From Takashimella koratensis (lineage: Eukaryota; Basidiomycota; Tremellomycetes; Trichosporonales; Tetragoniomycetaceae), in assembly GCA_003116875.1 (NCBI GenBank), contig BCKT01000014.1:807687-871686 (forward strand): a DNA stretch of 64,000 nt, given 5' to 3'. Made by a program: the position numbers and the translations under genes. Below the pieces are notes generated by a model. That model ran no database searches and had not been told where the DNA came from. It was given only the letters and a program-made list of their open reading frames with translations. Positions 23,430 through 35,258 of this stretch are shown piece by piece. Every line of letters begins with the position of its first letter. The stretch's first letter is position 1.

Positions 23430-26400
23430 TCAGTGTTTGGCCTTTTTGCGCTTGTCCCCCTTTCCATTGGCGTCACCTTTGCGCTTCTCTTTGGCATCTG
23501 GCTCGGGGACAGCGGGCGTCCGTACACTGACTGTAGTGTTCAACCTGGCCCGCTCCTCCGGTGTCGCATCAGCAAGAGCTTGCACCCTTGCTTGAGCATC
23601 TGTAAAGTCGGCTCCGGTATCGATCGCGAACCTATCCCGTATCGTCAGCCACTGTGCCATTCACATACTCTGACGAGACTCTTTGCTGACGACTTACTGG
23701 CTCATATCGACTGAATCCAAAAGTTCACGTTGAAGAGCCTTCGCCTTTGCCCGTTCTTCACCAGCGACCTCGTCTAATTCCTCTCGAACACTAGTCGTCG
23801 GTCTCCAATCATGTACTTTACTCGGTCCAGCACCTGTCGTCCCTACTCGCGCTTCAGGCTCAGACGCGATCTCAGCGCCCATCGCTGCTTTCTGAATCCC
23901 CTGGACGTGAGAGACTGTCTTTCGTAGGATCTTGACAAACAGCGCAAGCGCTTGAGTCGGGTTAATACCCAATTCAGCCTCGAGCGCTTCGACGGGTTTC
24001 CGCTGTAGACCCAAAGCGAGGAGGATCGCCTGTTGTGCTGCCGAAAGGGAGAAATCGGGACCCAAGCGACGGGAAAAGTAAAGCGCAGAGAGGGTGGGGA
24101 TGAGATCAAGAACGACGTGGTAGTCGAGCATGTTGTTGGCGTACGAATCGAGGCGTTTGATATCGAATGGTGAGAAAAGGGTCGAGACCTCGTCCGCAGT
24201 GATCATGGTAGCTTCAACCGCGCCTGTTCGCTTGGAGCTGGCGGCGTCAATGATACTAAGCGCTGACGACGCTTCAAACTTCTTGAAACTGTCAAACGAC
24301 AACAGGTTGATGAACCGTTGCCGGAAGTCTATAGAAGTTCAGCATCTGTATCCTGCTCAATCTTCGACCCCCACTCACCCTGTGCAAACGCCGAGAGCCA
24401 GCTCTCCGACTGTGCGACGTTACTTAACAGCGACCTTAGCATCAAGAACGAGTACTCTCCCGTCAACGGGTTCTCCTTCTGGCTAGCATAGAGGGGCACA
24501 AATCCAGCACGTTTCCAGAACCGCAAGAGCTCTTTGGTGAGACCATACGAGACTCCGAGGTAGTCGAGGGTCTCAGGTCGGCGTTCTGACAAGCGTTGGA
24601 GGAGAGGAGGCATACGAGCGACATCGCGGACCCCAATCGTTTCGGTGGCGAGAGAAGCGTCCTGTCGTCAATACAAATCTTACGGGTTTGCCTACCTGCC
24701 CAGCCGAGTCCATGAAGGAATCAGCGACATCCGGTGCCACCTCGTCGAGATTGGTCAGTTCACCGCTGTAAAAAGCGTTGAGGGCCTCGATCGCACGTGA
24801 GCCGTACCCCATCTGCCGTCAGCTCATACCACCTAATTCACCCACCCTTGCGTAATCTGGGTGCGTGGCGATACGGACGATCCTCGCGCCTGACAACATT
24901 GCGAAATCGTTATCCTGGAACTGCTGCGAGATGACCCAAGGGATCATATCGCCCGAGCTCCTAACCCCACTCGAGCTGAGTTCCTTGAGTACCGCCTCGC
25001 GCGAGATGTTGCCTTCCAGCGCGACCTGAATAACAACCAGCGGATCGGGCAAGGTGTTGTCGTCGTCCTTGATCGGAGGGAGGAGGACAAATAAGTGGTG
25101 TGCGGGTGCATCCGACATCATCTGCAAGTCATTGGGCGAATTCTTGTAGTGGCTAGCGACGTAGAGGGCCATCATTCGCTGAAGGAAGAGCTCGGATGCC
25201 GCATGGTACGAGAACAAAGTGTCGCGGTTGACGTAGTAGAGCTCGCACGAGGACGGGTGGGGGCATCCTTGTGCGGCCTTGGAGACGACAGTCGCGTCGA
25301 GGCACAAAAGGTTGTTGAGCCATTTCTCCACTTCATCGCCAGGAGAGTAACGGATCGGCTCCTCTAGCTTGATCTCGCGTAGCTGACGAACAAGACCAGC
25401 GCCCGACCGGCCTGCCGACGCAGCTTTGGAAGTGGACCCAGGCTTCTCGGTGGATTCCTTGGAGATGGAAGGGCGGGTTTGTTCTCGGAGCTGCTGGATG
25501 AGCTTGAGCGAGAGAGACCGACCTGTCCCTTCGTAGCCGTTGATAGTGGATGCCATGAAGACGAGGTACGGTCCGATGAGCTTTTTCACGAGTGGAAGCG
25601 GGATCGCAGCCGCCTCGTCGATAATCACCAACTCGGCCTGGCCAAGAACATGTGCGTCCTCGGGAGAGATGTACTGAATCGTCTGTCGATGACCTCGGAA
25701 CACGTTGACTCTGACCACGGCCTTTTTGAAATCAGGATTGGTGCTCTGCACGACATCGTAGTCGATATGTTCCTCGTACCCGAGCGCGTCGAGAGCTTTG
25801 AAGACGAATTCGAACAAAGTACGGAGGTTCTCGGGGTCAGGGGAGGTGACGAAGATGTTGGAATAGTCGTGTGCGAGCGCGGCACCGATTGCCAGACCCA
25901 AGGCGGCCGATTTGCCTCGACCTCGGGCAGCGGTGAGGGTCACAGTGGACGAGAGGGTCTTCTCCGAGATCGCTTCGACAAAAGTAAGCAATGCTTTGGC
26001 CTGATCCACCGTCTTGGCCAACTTGGCGAGTGCGCCAACGACCTCGACCCCTTCCAGATTCTCCTTCATCCCCTTGAGCTCCTCATTTTTCCTCTTCCGC
26101 CCACGGTCGTCTTCCGTATCCTTGAGTAGCTGGATATCTTTCCCCTTTGAGAGCGGGAGCACGTTCAGCTCATCATCTAAAACCAAGCAGTCGGTACATG
26201 ATCCAAGCGAGAGGATGAATCGCTCGTTGAACCGCGGCTTGACGAATTGGTGTGCGTCTGTCCTATACCGACTGTGCACGTCCTACTTGTCAGCATAGAC
26301 TGTCAGTGGAAGCTCACCATGGCAAGGGAGTAGAGCTGTTTCAAACTCGACATTGTCTTGAGCAACAACACGACGATCCCACCACCTTCAACGGTCTCGA

Positions 26401-27110
26401 TCGTTCGAGCGAGGAGGTTGGGCGTAATCGCTTCGTAGTCTTGCAACACGAGCATACCAAAAGTTTGACCCAGAATCTTGCCAGAGTCTTTATAGTAGCT
26501 GATAAGAAGTGAGCAAAAAGCGCCTGGGAGAGGAAACTCTGTTGACTCACGCATATCGGATATCGGTGACGGCGATGAAGAGCTCGAACGGATCTTGCTC
26601 GTTCGCTTCCCGAATCCCTCGCTTGATATCCTTCTTGATCTTGGCCTCGCGCTTCTTCCGGTGTCTAGGAGGGGTCAGCCGTCGTGTCGCTACATGCAGA
26701 ATCTCAATCCAAAACCCAACGCAGAGCTCATCGCTAAGCTCGTCACAAGCCGATCCCGAGCTCGACTACACACTCCCACTACTCACGTCGTAAACCCGAG
26801 CTCCTTCTTGTAGCACCACAGTACATTGGGGCGAGACGAGACACGAGCTTGAGACAGGAGGAAATGGAGGTTGACCACCTGTACAAGTCAGCAGTGTTCT
26901 CTTCACTCTCAATCGGCTAGATGCCCAGGTGTGCTCTCAAACTGAGCCTATTGCCCTCATCACAAAGAACGCTGACGCCCGCTAACGACCGTGCGCTTTG
27001 CTCACCTGATCCCTTCCTCGGTCACCGACCATCACAAAGAAGCTGCGATGGTTCGCCTTGACGCCATTATTGATTAGCGCGGCGATGCGCGGGTCGAGCT
27101 GTTTCCTCAT
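23430..27110 (-). CDS. KRE33: RNA cytidine acetyltransferase (Kre33/NAT10)
   Basis: This enzyme makes N4-acetylcytidine in 18S rRNA, and in tRNA with an adaptor, using acetyl-CoA and ATP; it acts in the nucleolus. The start is the ATG at 27108-27110 (MRKQLDPRIAALINNGVKAN). The N-terminal region contains LWCYKKELGF and YYKDSGKILGQTFGMLVLQD. The helicase-like ATPase has a Walker A (TAARGRGKSAALG) and Walker B (LVIIDEAAAIP). The GNAT domain has RIVRIATHPDYARV joined by splicing to GYGSRAIEALNAFY, the acetyl-CoA-binding loop. The tRNA-binding C-terminal region and a Lys-rich tail (GDANGKGDKRKKAKH) end at 23430. About eight introns interrupt the gene; length near 1,050 residues matches the family. 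It is divergent from the TFIIA gene across about 465 bp. Confidence 0.95.
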
Positions 27111-27575
27111 TTCGTTGGGCTGTGGTGTTGTTGTAGAGGTTGTCTTATCCCGACCACAGACAGTGGTTCAGAAAAAAATTATGCATTGCCGGTGGACCTG
27201 CCAAGGGACGTACCGTAGCACCCTCCCGACCTCCACCCGGGACGCCGAGGGGTAAAACCCCGTGAGCGAGCTTCCTAATCTAGCTAATTGCCCATTCATT
27301 CCTGCTTGTTCCTAATCCGCTTCACGTCGGCGCGTAATGATTCCGTTGGTGGTGAGACTAATGGGACCCCGGTACCAGTGGCAATTCCTATATAAGCAAG
27401 GACCCCCGTTTTCACCCCCCCTGGTTCTCCCTTCTTCCCCCTCGTCCCACCCCCTCCTTATATAGTCTCACTTTTCACCACCTCTTTGCTTTCTCACCAT
27501 CACCCTTCTCTCTTCCCACATCGACACCGACCCAGACTGATACGCACCACCCTTCCCTCGAGGATCGTGGACATC
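27111..27575. promoter_or_regulatory. divergent promoter region between NAT10 and TFIIA genes
   Basis: This spacer is shared by the minus-strand acetyltransferase (start 27110) and the plus-strand TFIIA gene (start 27576). It holds TATATAAG at 27389-27396 and TTATATAG at 27458-27465, then a pyrimidine-rich leader toward the TFIIA start. Both TATA-like boxes are better placed for TFIIA. Functional assignment is inferred. Confidence 0.5.
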
Positions 27576-28950
27576 ATGTGAGCGCACAGGACAGCAAGGG
27601 TGGTCTGCAGACTGGGTGTGAACTGCGAGATTGATCAGTTCTGACATGCTCTCGTGCCCTTGCTCCACTTGCAGGTCGAACAAGATTGTGGTGAGTCATC
27701 ATCCCGGCCTCCCGTCTCCTTCATATTCTGTCCCTTCTTCTTTGCCCCTTGTACCCGGGCATCCACTGACCATCTACAGCCCCAGATCTACCGCGCAATC
27801 ATCGACGATGTGATCGCAAACGTCAATATCGATTTCGAAGAGTACGGGATGGACGAAGACCTCTTGGCGACACTTCAGTCTGTGCGTCTGTCTTGCCACT
27901 CTCTCTCAACCTCCCACCCTCCCAACGTCTCAACCCACCGACTCTCCCTTCCTTCCCTCTTCACCATTCTCATCGTCCCACTAACACCTCGTAGAAATGG
28001 GAAGCCAAACTGCTCGAATCTCGAGTGGCCGATTTCGCTCGCGCCCCAGCTGAGGACGAAGACGACGACGGCGCCGGTCCTTCTGCTCCACCTTCTCTTT
28101 CCTCCTCCACCGGACCCAACGCATCTGGTCTTCCTGGCTTGCCCAACATGTCTCAGGGCGTGCCGTACGGGTACGCTGCGGGCGTTGGCCCGAACTTTTC
28201 TGTTGGACTGAGTAGTGGCCTTGGCGCCGGGATGGGGAACGGCGTGGTCCCCGGGCTGGGAGGACAGGATGTTGGACAGTTTGGGTACGCACAGGGAGGG
28301 TATGATGATGTGAGGGTGAAAGATGATCCAGACGACGTGATGAGGCTTCGTGGTGGTTCGGTAAGTGTTGCCCTCTGTATCAAGGGCGATGGCTAACCCT
28401 ACCTTGTCTCTCTTATCCTCGCGCTCTCGTGCTTCCCTCGGCGATCTCATCCATTCATTCCTACTCTCCGGCCGTTCCTCACCCTTCCTCACCCCGCCTC
28501 GCTGCACTCGGCGTCCCCCCTTAGTCCCGCGACATCAAACCCGACCTGGCCCTTCCAACATCCTTCATCGCTCCTCCTCCTGCTCCTCGTCCAGAACCCA
28601 ACGCTGCCGGTCTCCTCCCAGGAGACGAAGTCATCGATTCAGACCTAGACGACAGCGACGACGAGCTTCGGGACGATGACGATCCCGATAACGATGATGG
28701 AGAGGTGGATATCGTGTTTTGCGTTTATGATCGGGTCCAAAGGGTTAAAAATAAGTGGAAGACGGTTTTCAAGGATGGAATGATTCATATCAATGGGAAG
28801 GATTATTTGTTCGCAAAGTGTCAAGGGTGAGTCAAGAGTCAAGACTGAGAGCGAAGCGAGCGAGTCGTGGGATGTGGAGCGGGAAGGAGTGGTGTGAAGA
28901 GTGTAGGTGAAGACGCCGAGCTAATACCTTGCAGCGAATTCGAATGGTAG
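27576..28950 (+). CDS. TOA1: transcription initiation factor TFIIA large (alpha/beta) subunit
   Basis: TFIIA stabilises TBP on the TATA box during RNA polymerase II initiation. The start codon is split by an intron: AT at 27576-27577, then GTGAGC; the G is the first base of exon 2 (27675). Exon 2 is only 16 nt (27675-27690). Joined, the protein reads MSNKIVPQIYRAIIDDVIAN and continues VNIDFEEYGMDEDLLATLQS|KWEAKLLE, the N-terminal four-helix-bundle half. A Gly/Pro/Ser-rich linker and an acidic stretch (DSDLDDSDDELRDDDDPDND) follow. The C-terminal beta-barrel half is DIVFCVYDRVQRVKNKWKTV, KDGMIHINGKDYLFAKC and QGEFEW, with a last intron before EFEW. Stop TAG is at 28948-28950. All joints have good donor and acceptor sites, so the model is well supported despite the unusual first exons. 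Confidence 0.93.
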
Positions 28951-29160
28951 CGGATTCATTACCCCTGTCCTCCTCTCATCCTGAGTCCACCGACCGGCCT
29001 CCGACCTCCTATTCTCATCTCCTCCCACTTCTAATCTCCCACCTGTTCCTCTTCCGACTCTAGGCCTGGTCCCCCTCTCTCGCCTTGTCACCTCCCATTT
29101 TCACCGCCTTCATCCGGTCGGTACCCTAAGAGTGCTATAGTCACTCCCCCCCCCCCCCCC

Positions 29161-29245
29161 NNNNNNNNNNNNNNNNNNNNNNNNNNNNNNNNNNNNNNNN
29201 NNNNNNNNNNNNNNNNNNNNNNNNNNNNNNNNNNNNNNNNNNNNN
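29161..29245. other. assembly gap (85 N) flanked by poly-C
   Basis: Eighty-five N are bordered by a C run of more than ten bases on the left and eleven C on the right. The true length is unknown. The flanking poly-C resembles the tracts at 109-173 and 715-748 (opposite strand). Confidence 0.99.
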
Positions 29246-29424
29246 CCCCCCCCCCCGGCTTCTTTTCCCTCAACGCACGCTTTGTAAGAATACCTAGATC
29301 CCAATTTCGTTGTGTAGTCCCAATCTCACGAGAATCAAAAGACAACCAAAGATTAAAGACCAAAGAATCACACGACTGTTTTCATGCATCAAACACAAGT
29401 TTCTCCCCAGCTGCAATGACCCAC

Positions 29425-29473
29425 GACCAGTGACCAGTGACCAGTGACCAGTGACCGGTGACCGGTGACCGGT
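29425..29473. repeat. 7-bp tandem repeat, seven copies
   Basis: Four copies of GACCAGT are followed by three of GACCGGT without interruption. The switch between variants at a single point suggests expansion by slippage of two neighbouring variants. Confidence 0.95.
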
Positions 29474-29888
29474 GATCCTCGGTGCTTAATCATCATCACC
29501 AAAGGTCAATGGTCAGAGCTATATCTTCAGTTCTCATCCAGGTCGGCCACGGTTTCATCAATCACAGTCCATCGCGTGTCATGTGTATATAGAATTCACG
29601 ACACTACGACCAAAGGTTCTCATTACAGACTGTTTCCTCTCTCTCCTTCTCCCCTTTTCCATCTCAATTCAACCACATGATCCCTTCCACCCTCTCTCTC
29701 ATCGCCTGCGCCTGCCCATGCACATTCAAACAAGAATCGTACGTGGCTGTGACCCAACCTCGGATCCAACTCCACCCCCACCCTACTCCTACTCAAAATC
29801 ACCGTGTATCATCACATCAACTCTCTCGCCTTACTTTCCCCCAGCAGTACGATGGTCGTGTTCATCGTACTGTTGAAGAAAATGGCGA

Positions 29889-32800
29889 TTAAAGCGCCTT
29901 GACGCCACCGTACCATTCCTCGTCAGGGGGACCGCGCTGTAAAGGGAAAAATCACCCATCAGTTCTGATCCAAGGTTTTACCCCTTTTCTCTCTCGCCGA
30001 CGGGCCAACGTTATCGCGTGTGCTCAAAGACTCACCTCAACTGAAACATTGCCTTTGACGTCCATAGACGCATACTCGGTACTCGCCGGGACGCCTGCGG
30101 CATTGACCCTCTCAGTCTCATACCTGCCCAGACCAAGCGGGTCATCGGCGACCCAAATCACCGCCTGCTGCTGCCACAATGCCGGGTGGTCAAACGCGTG
30201 GTCGTCCCCGCTCAAACCAGTCAACTCGGCCTCGTCCTGCTGGATGGGCGCAGCAGACGCGGCTTCGGTAAGTTTGACGGTCGATCCAGCGGCGAGGGAC
30301 ATGTCGACTGCATAGATCATCTCGGATCGCTTGAACTTGAAGTGGTCAAACCATGCTTGCATGCAAGCGGTAATCACGCCCATGATCACCTAGAGTAGAA
30401 ATGTCAGTGTTAAGCTGGTTGAATGAGGCTGGGGGGTCCAGGTAAGGGTGTGCCTCTACTTACGGTGATCACACCGGCAGCAAGGCCCGAGGGGGTACGC
30501 GCGCCCGTCGAGTCCGAAGTGAGGAAGAACAAACCCGCCAGACAGATCTGCTCGAGGTAAAGCGCGACAAAGACCGTGCGCATACACTTGACGTAGTACA
30601 ACCCACCCGTCTCGAGGGACGACGGCTGATCAGCCGTCCAGAGAAGGAGGTACTTGTATCCCGCGTACATGAGCATGAAGGCCACAAGGGCGACGAGGAC
30701 AATGATGGGTTGGATCACACTGTAGACCATGGTGATGCACAAGATGAGACAGATAGGCGGGAGGGTCGTGGCGAGTTCAAAGCTACCCATTTTGTACTGA
30801 GACGGTTTAGCAAGGCGCCAGATGAGGGAGTTTGAAGATATCGGTGAAAATTATGACTCACAGTCTTGAGGAAAGCTTTGCGAGGGGTACCGCCAGCGAG
30901 GATACCGCGGAGGAGCCACATGACCCAGGGGATGAGTCGGGAGTAAGCCTTGGCGGCCGACGCCCAGGTCGAAACAAGCACGCTGCATATGTCAGCGCGA
31001 GACTGGCAGACTTGCCACCTCAATCTTGGCTGTGACCACCACTCACTAGGTCAGGAAGAAGAGCGAAGCGCCCGGAAGCTTGTCCGCAAGCAAAGTCGGA
31101 ATCGAGCTCGCCGTGTTTCCGAGGTTGCCCAAGGCATTGATCAAACCCGAAGCAAGGGTGACGATGAGGAACCCATGAATGATCTGGAAGCACCAGAATC
31201 GAGTGAAGAGTTTGAGTTCAATGTCGCTGTATCGGACCTCGCCTTGGAGTTTGATCCAAAGACGGAGGACGATAGGGAGGAGCATGAAGAGGACGGCGAG
31301 CAAAGCGGAAGGGAGAACACCTTTGATGATACCGAGTGCGGCGCTGGGGTCGATGAGCATGTGTCACTTTTCTAATGCAGGCTATGTAGCAATTGGCGAT
31401 ATTACTCACCCGGGAATCTTGCAGATCCATGCGAGCCATTTGGCGTTGGCACAAAGACTGTCGACGTTGCTAACCAAACCGACAAACGCAACCGGGATTG
31501 CCCAGATGATGATCAAGCCGATCGTTAGTGCCCACGACGCGATAGTCCTGATTTTGCGCTCGTAAGGGTTCATCTTGATATTGCTCCAGCAAACGTCCTC
31601 GGGGATGATCTCGATACCCGTCTGGAGCATACGGAGGGACTTGCTGGTGGACGAAGCGTAGCGAGCGAAAGCGTGGGCTTCAGCCTGGGTGGTGAAGCGA
31701 GCAAAGGCGACGTTGCCGAGGGGGTACTCGTCTTGCTTGGCGCGGAGCTCGGTGAGCTTGTCGTTGTGCTCTTTGATGTAGACCGGGGAAGTCTCGAGGT
31801 TCATCTTGGCGCCCCAGAGACCGAGCGGGCCCTGCTTCCACTTGGGAATCTTCTTGGTAGGGACGTAGCGGTCGATGATGGTAGATCCAGCCTTCTCGGC
31901 GTCGTAGGTACCTACAATGCAATATCAGCAAAAGCACATACCCACAACCAAGGTACACCCCTTACTCACCCTTCTTCTCCGGGGTCTTGCCCTTGCGCTC
32001 AAACTTCTGTCCAGCCTTGAGCAACTTGCCGATCCCACCCTCGAGGCGGGCGCATTCGGCATCACGGTCCGACCAGACCTTCTCGACGTCCTTGATCTTG
32101 CGCCCGAGCCAGACATGGGAGACACCGCCCGCCGCGATGGTCGGGGAGCGAGCAACCGTACCTTCCGAGTCCCCAGCCTGGACGTGGGGCTCGATGGAAG
32201 CAGCCGGAGCGCCAGACTTGAGAGCGGAGACAGAGGATGCGAGTTCCTTGATACCAGTCTCAGAATTCATCTCGGACGGTACGTTGACGAGGACAACGGT
32301 ACGCGTACGAGCAGAGGCGAGGTGTTGAGGCGATCGGAGCCAACCTTGGCGGATCTCAATAAAGTGGTTGTACTCGTGCCACAGGAGGTAGAGCGTCCAC
32401 GCTGAGACGTGTTAGCTAGGTACGGGGGTTTTGGGAACGGCGATGAAACAGATCGACCCTAGCAACGTGCACGGTTGGTATGGCACGATTGATACAGCTG
32501 TGCACGGTCGCCAGAGCACGTTGTCAAGACAAACTCACCCATAAGGATGATCGCGACGAGAAAGTGAGCGACGTGGCGAACCTCGTGGTCAGACGAGACG
32601 TTGCCAAATGTCAGCATGTTGAGGCCAGTCAGACCAGCGTTTGGCGACGCGGCCCTAGAACAGTCGTCAGCGTCTGGTCTCCAGGGTGTTTAGGCTAGAT
32701 TGAAATGGCGCTGCGGTGGGCCATGGCCTAGCCACAAACATAAACACAACAAGAGAAGAGGAGGGGTTAGTACTCACGAGACGGGGATGAGGATGATGAA

Positions 32801-33224
32801 AGTGAGCAAGAGGTAAGGAACCAGCATGTAGATGCCGAAGACTTTGAGGTAACGAGCGAAAAAGTAGGCATCGGGACCGTTGATGGCGATGAGATCGGTA
32901 TCGGGTAGCTGTAGGACTGTTTTCCAGAACCCTATCGGTTGAGCAGGAAGATCCGGCATGCGTTTGCTGTGATCGTCAGCGAGAGTCACCGTCGTGGTTG
33001 GAGTTGAGAAGTGGGTGTAGGCGTCTGAATTTGAGAAACGTTTGTGTGACTTACCTCTCCGGGGCGAGCTCTTGACGCGGCTGGAAGACGCGACGGAGGT
33101 TCTTGCGCCCGTGGAAAGCGAGCCAGAAGGTCGTGCAAACGCCAACGGTGATAAGACCCGTGACGAGGGCAGCGACAAACGAGCCCGTCGAGGACGTGCT
33201 CGTGTCGGCGTTGGTGTTGGACAT
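29889..33224 (-). CDS. CSC1/OSCA/TMEM63-type osmosensitive cation channel
   Basis: This is a multi-exon membrane protein of the calcium-permeable stress-gated channel family (formerly DUF221). The start ATG at 33222-33224 gives MSNTNADTSTSSTGSFVAAL, with a first membrane span (FVAALVTGLITVGVCTTFWL). RKNLRRVFQPRQELAPER and WKTVLQLPDTDLIAINGPDA, then YFFARYLKVFGIYMLVPYLL, follow, typical of the N-terminal RSN1_TM part. The cytosolic RRM-like domain includes VAFARFTTQAEAHAFARYAS and the linker SNIKMNPYERKIRTIASWAL. The 7-TM core includes VGLVSNVDSLCANAKWLAWI, FRFWCFQIIHGFLIVTLASG and KLPGASLFFLT. A soluble tail ends PPDEEWYGGVKAL with TAA at 29889-29891. In this family the channel opens on hyperosmotic shock or membrane tension, usually at the plasma membrane. 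A TATAAATA box lies 127 bp before the start. Confidence 0.92.
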
Positions 33225-33350
33225 GGCGGTGTCCTAAGGGTTGGGTGTGAGTTGGGTGAGTCGAGTCGAGTGGTTGATGAAAGGTTGGGTGGGAGGTCGA
33301 GCGAGTCTGGTCGTCTGTGAGGTGATGGGAGGAGAAGAAGAGGGGATCAG

Positions 33351-33358
33351 TATTTATA
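33351..33358 (-). promoter_or_regulatory. TATA box of the CSC1-type channel gene
   Basis: On the minus strand the site reads TATAAATA, a strong TATA-box match, 127 bp upstream of the start codon at 33224. Position and sequence are both suitable. Confidence 0.55.
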
Positions 33359-33361
33359 GAA

Positions 33362-35258
33362 GAGATAGAGGGAGGTGGTGGACGTCAAACAAGGAGCTAG
33401 GAACAGAGGGGTCCGAAACGAGGCGAGAGGAGGGAGGAAGGAAGGAGGAAGGAGTCGACGAGACGGGCCTGGAGTGGGCAGAGGCGATGAGAGAGTAGAG
33501 AGGGAAGGAGTAGATACCTGGGCGATGCAATTCATACGCCGAGATCTGGGTACACGAGGGGGAGGGGAGGGGGAGGGAGGAGGATAGAGCGTGAAACACG
33601 GAGACAGCAGCGTAGTGACGATTGGCCACCCACCCAGCCCAGGCAGGACCATCACCCGCGGGAAGTTTTTCTCAAAGGGGTGGTATTTTTGGCCACACAA
33701 ACAATGCACTCAATCGTCAATCGTCAATGGACCATCACACACACACACACACACACACAGCGCACGGGCCATACTCGAATGTAGACACACACTCTACCTG
33801 CCTGCCACGCCCTCGCCTCACCTCGCGTCATACCCCGATCAAAGCCAAAGGGGGGGTGGAGTGTGGTCACTCGGTGGGTGCAAGGTATCGCGCCAAAGGT
33901 ACTCTCTACTCTCCTCGCACTCACCTCGTGTCGTATCGTCAGTCAGTAACCGATCTGCTCGTGTCGATGGCAGTCACTGATGAGGAGGAGAAATGGGAAC
34001 AAGAGGAACCAACAGTCGATAAACCTCGATCCATATAAAGGAAAAGAACCTGATCATGATCCACCCAACCAGTTTACTACTACTGCTTGCTGCTTTCAGC
34101 TCCATGTCATGGCACCACTCCCCGACTATCACTACGGTGTGACGTCTTGAACTCTATTCAGTGTCCGATTGCTGCGCCCATTCGTCTTGGTCCTGGTAAA
34201 CACCAACAGGCGCATACAATGACCGCCCAAACAAAGCTAGCCAGAGGCGTACTACCGAATATTTCCTTCCCTTGAATACGTTATCGCCCTCCCTGGATCC
34301 TTGCATCTCCCACCGTCATCGCTCACCTCCACCCCACACAAGATCCCCGTTTTAGTTCCGCACCCTCCCCTCTTTGCCCCGACCCCTCCCTACCCCTCTG
34401 GCCTTGGCCTTTTTCGCAGCAGTTTCTTAGCGCAGATCCTCAGGGCTTACCCCCCTTGCTCCCACTTCCCCCTCCCTTGCCTTACCGCAAACATGCTAGG
34501 CCCACCTGTCACGGCTAGACGTCAGCTAACCATCGCACCAGGCCGCTGACGGTCAACTCCAGTCTCCCAGTGGCGCATGAGCGCACGTAGTTGTAGCGCT
34601 TCCCGCCCTCCTCCGGTATGGGCCTCGACTTGCCTCCGCCGCCAAACGCGGATAACCCAGATCTGACTACATTCACGCTGCGATTAAAATAAAACCTGCA
34701 AACAACCTCCACATCCTACGGGTCGGATCGGAGGCGAACAGAGCACAGGCTTCGAGGAACCCCTCCCACCCGTCGTCAACACCGCGGAACCTTTTACCTT
34801 ACGGGAACTGGTCCACTCAACCTCCCAAGCGAGCACAGGTCGACACGTCTGCACCCGCGGTGGGTTTGTTCACGGTGCCAAACCTAGCCAGCAAGGAACA
34901 GACCCGTCCCGAAGCGCAATGTGGCGTGTCCCTGAAGCGTGCGCTTCGTCTACTGCTCTCCCAAACTTGTCCAAAGTGAGATGAAACGCCCAACGCCCAG
35001 TGATCGCCCGGACCTCATGGGATATGTTACAAGCGGCCGCCAAGTTCTAGGCCTCAGCCTCGGACCAACCTCACACGTGCAGCTTCATGCATAGCCTCAG
35101 CCCAGAGTTGAGAGCGACAGAAATAGATCCGTCAAGATTCGCGCTCGCAAAGCTGAAAAGATTGCTCCCACCCGTCCCTGTAATTACTAAAATCCAAGGC
35201 CAGCCGACTCGACTGGAATCTGAAATTCGACTACAAATCACATCTTGCCCATACCGCA
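33362..35258. other. long divergent intergenic region, no supported gene
   Basis: About 1.9 kb lies between the divergent channel and Irc21-like genes. It contains purine-rich stretches, a (CA)12 repeat and an isolated open frame near 34.73-34.98 kb (about 80 codons) with no recognisable features. I found no tRNA or conserved motif. Promoter elements of both genes presumably lie near its ends. Confidence 0.5.
33736..33759. repeat. (CA)12 microsatellite
   Basis: Twelve CA dinucleotides occur in a row between the channel gene and the cytochrome b5 gene. Confidence 0.95.

Larger units (their letters stand above)
28951..29888. other. convergent intergenic region with an assembly gap
   Basis: This lies between the TFIIA stop and the stop of the minus-strand channel gene. 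It contains poly-C runs bracketing 85 N, a 7-bp tandem repeat and pyrimidine-rich sequence. No gene was seen; any gene hidden in the gap cannot be judged. Confidence 0.6.

Noticed and set aside
25095..26129. Plus-strand frames of 90 and 216 codons opposite the acetyltransferase
   Set aside because: They are antisense readings of the highly conserved NAT10 helicase and GNAT exons.
31673..32405. Plus-strand frames of 113-162 codons opposite the channel gene
   Set aside because: Antisense shadows of the CSC1-type cytosolic domain; no independent features.
33591..34038. Plus-strand frames across the (CA)12 repeat
   Set aside because: They contain Thr/His repeats from the microsatellite and no conserved sequence.
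34736..34982. Isolated open frame of about 80 codons
   Set aside because: No start in good context, no motif and no splice partners; kept only as a note in the intergenic entry.
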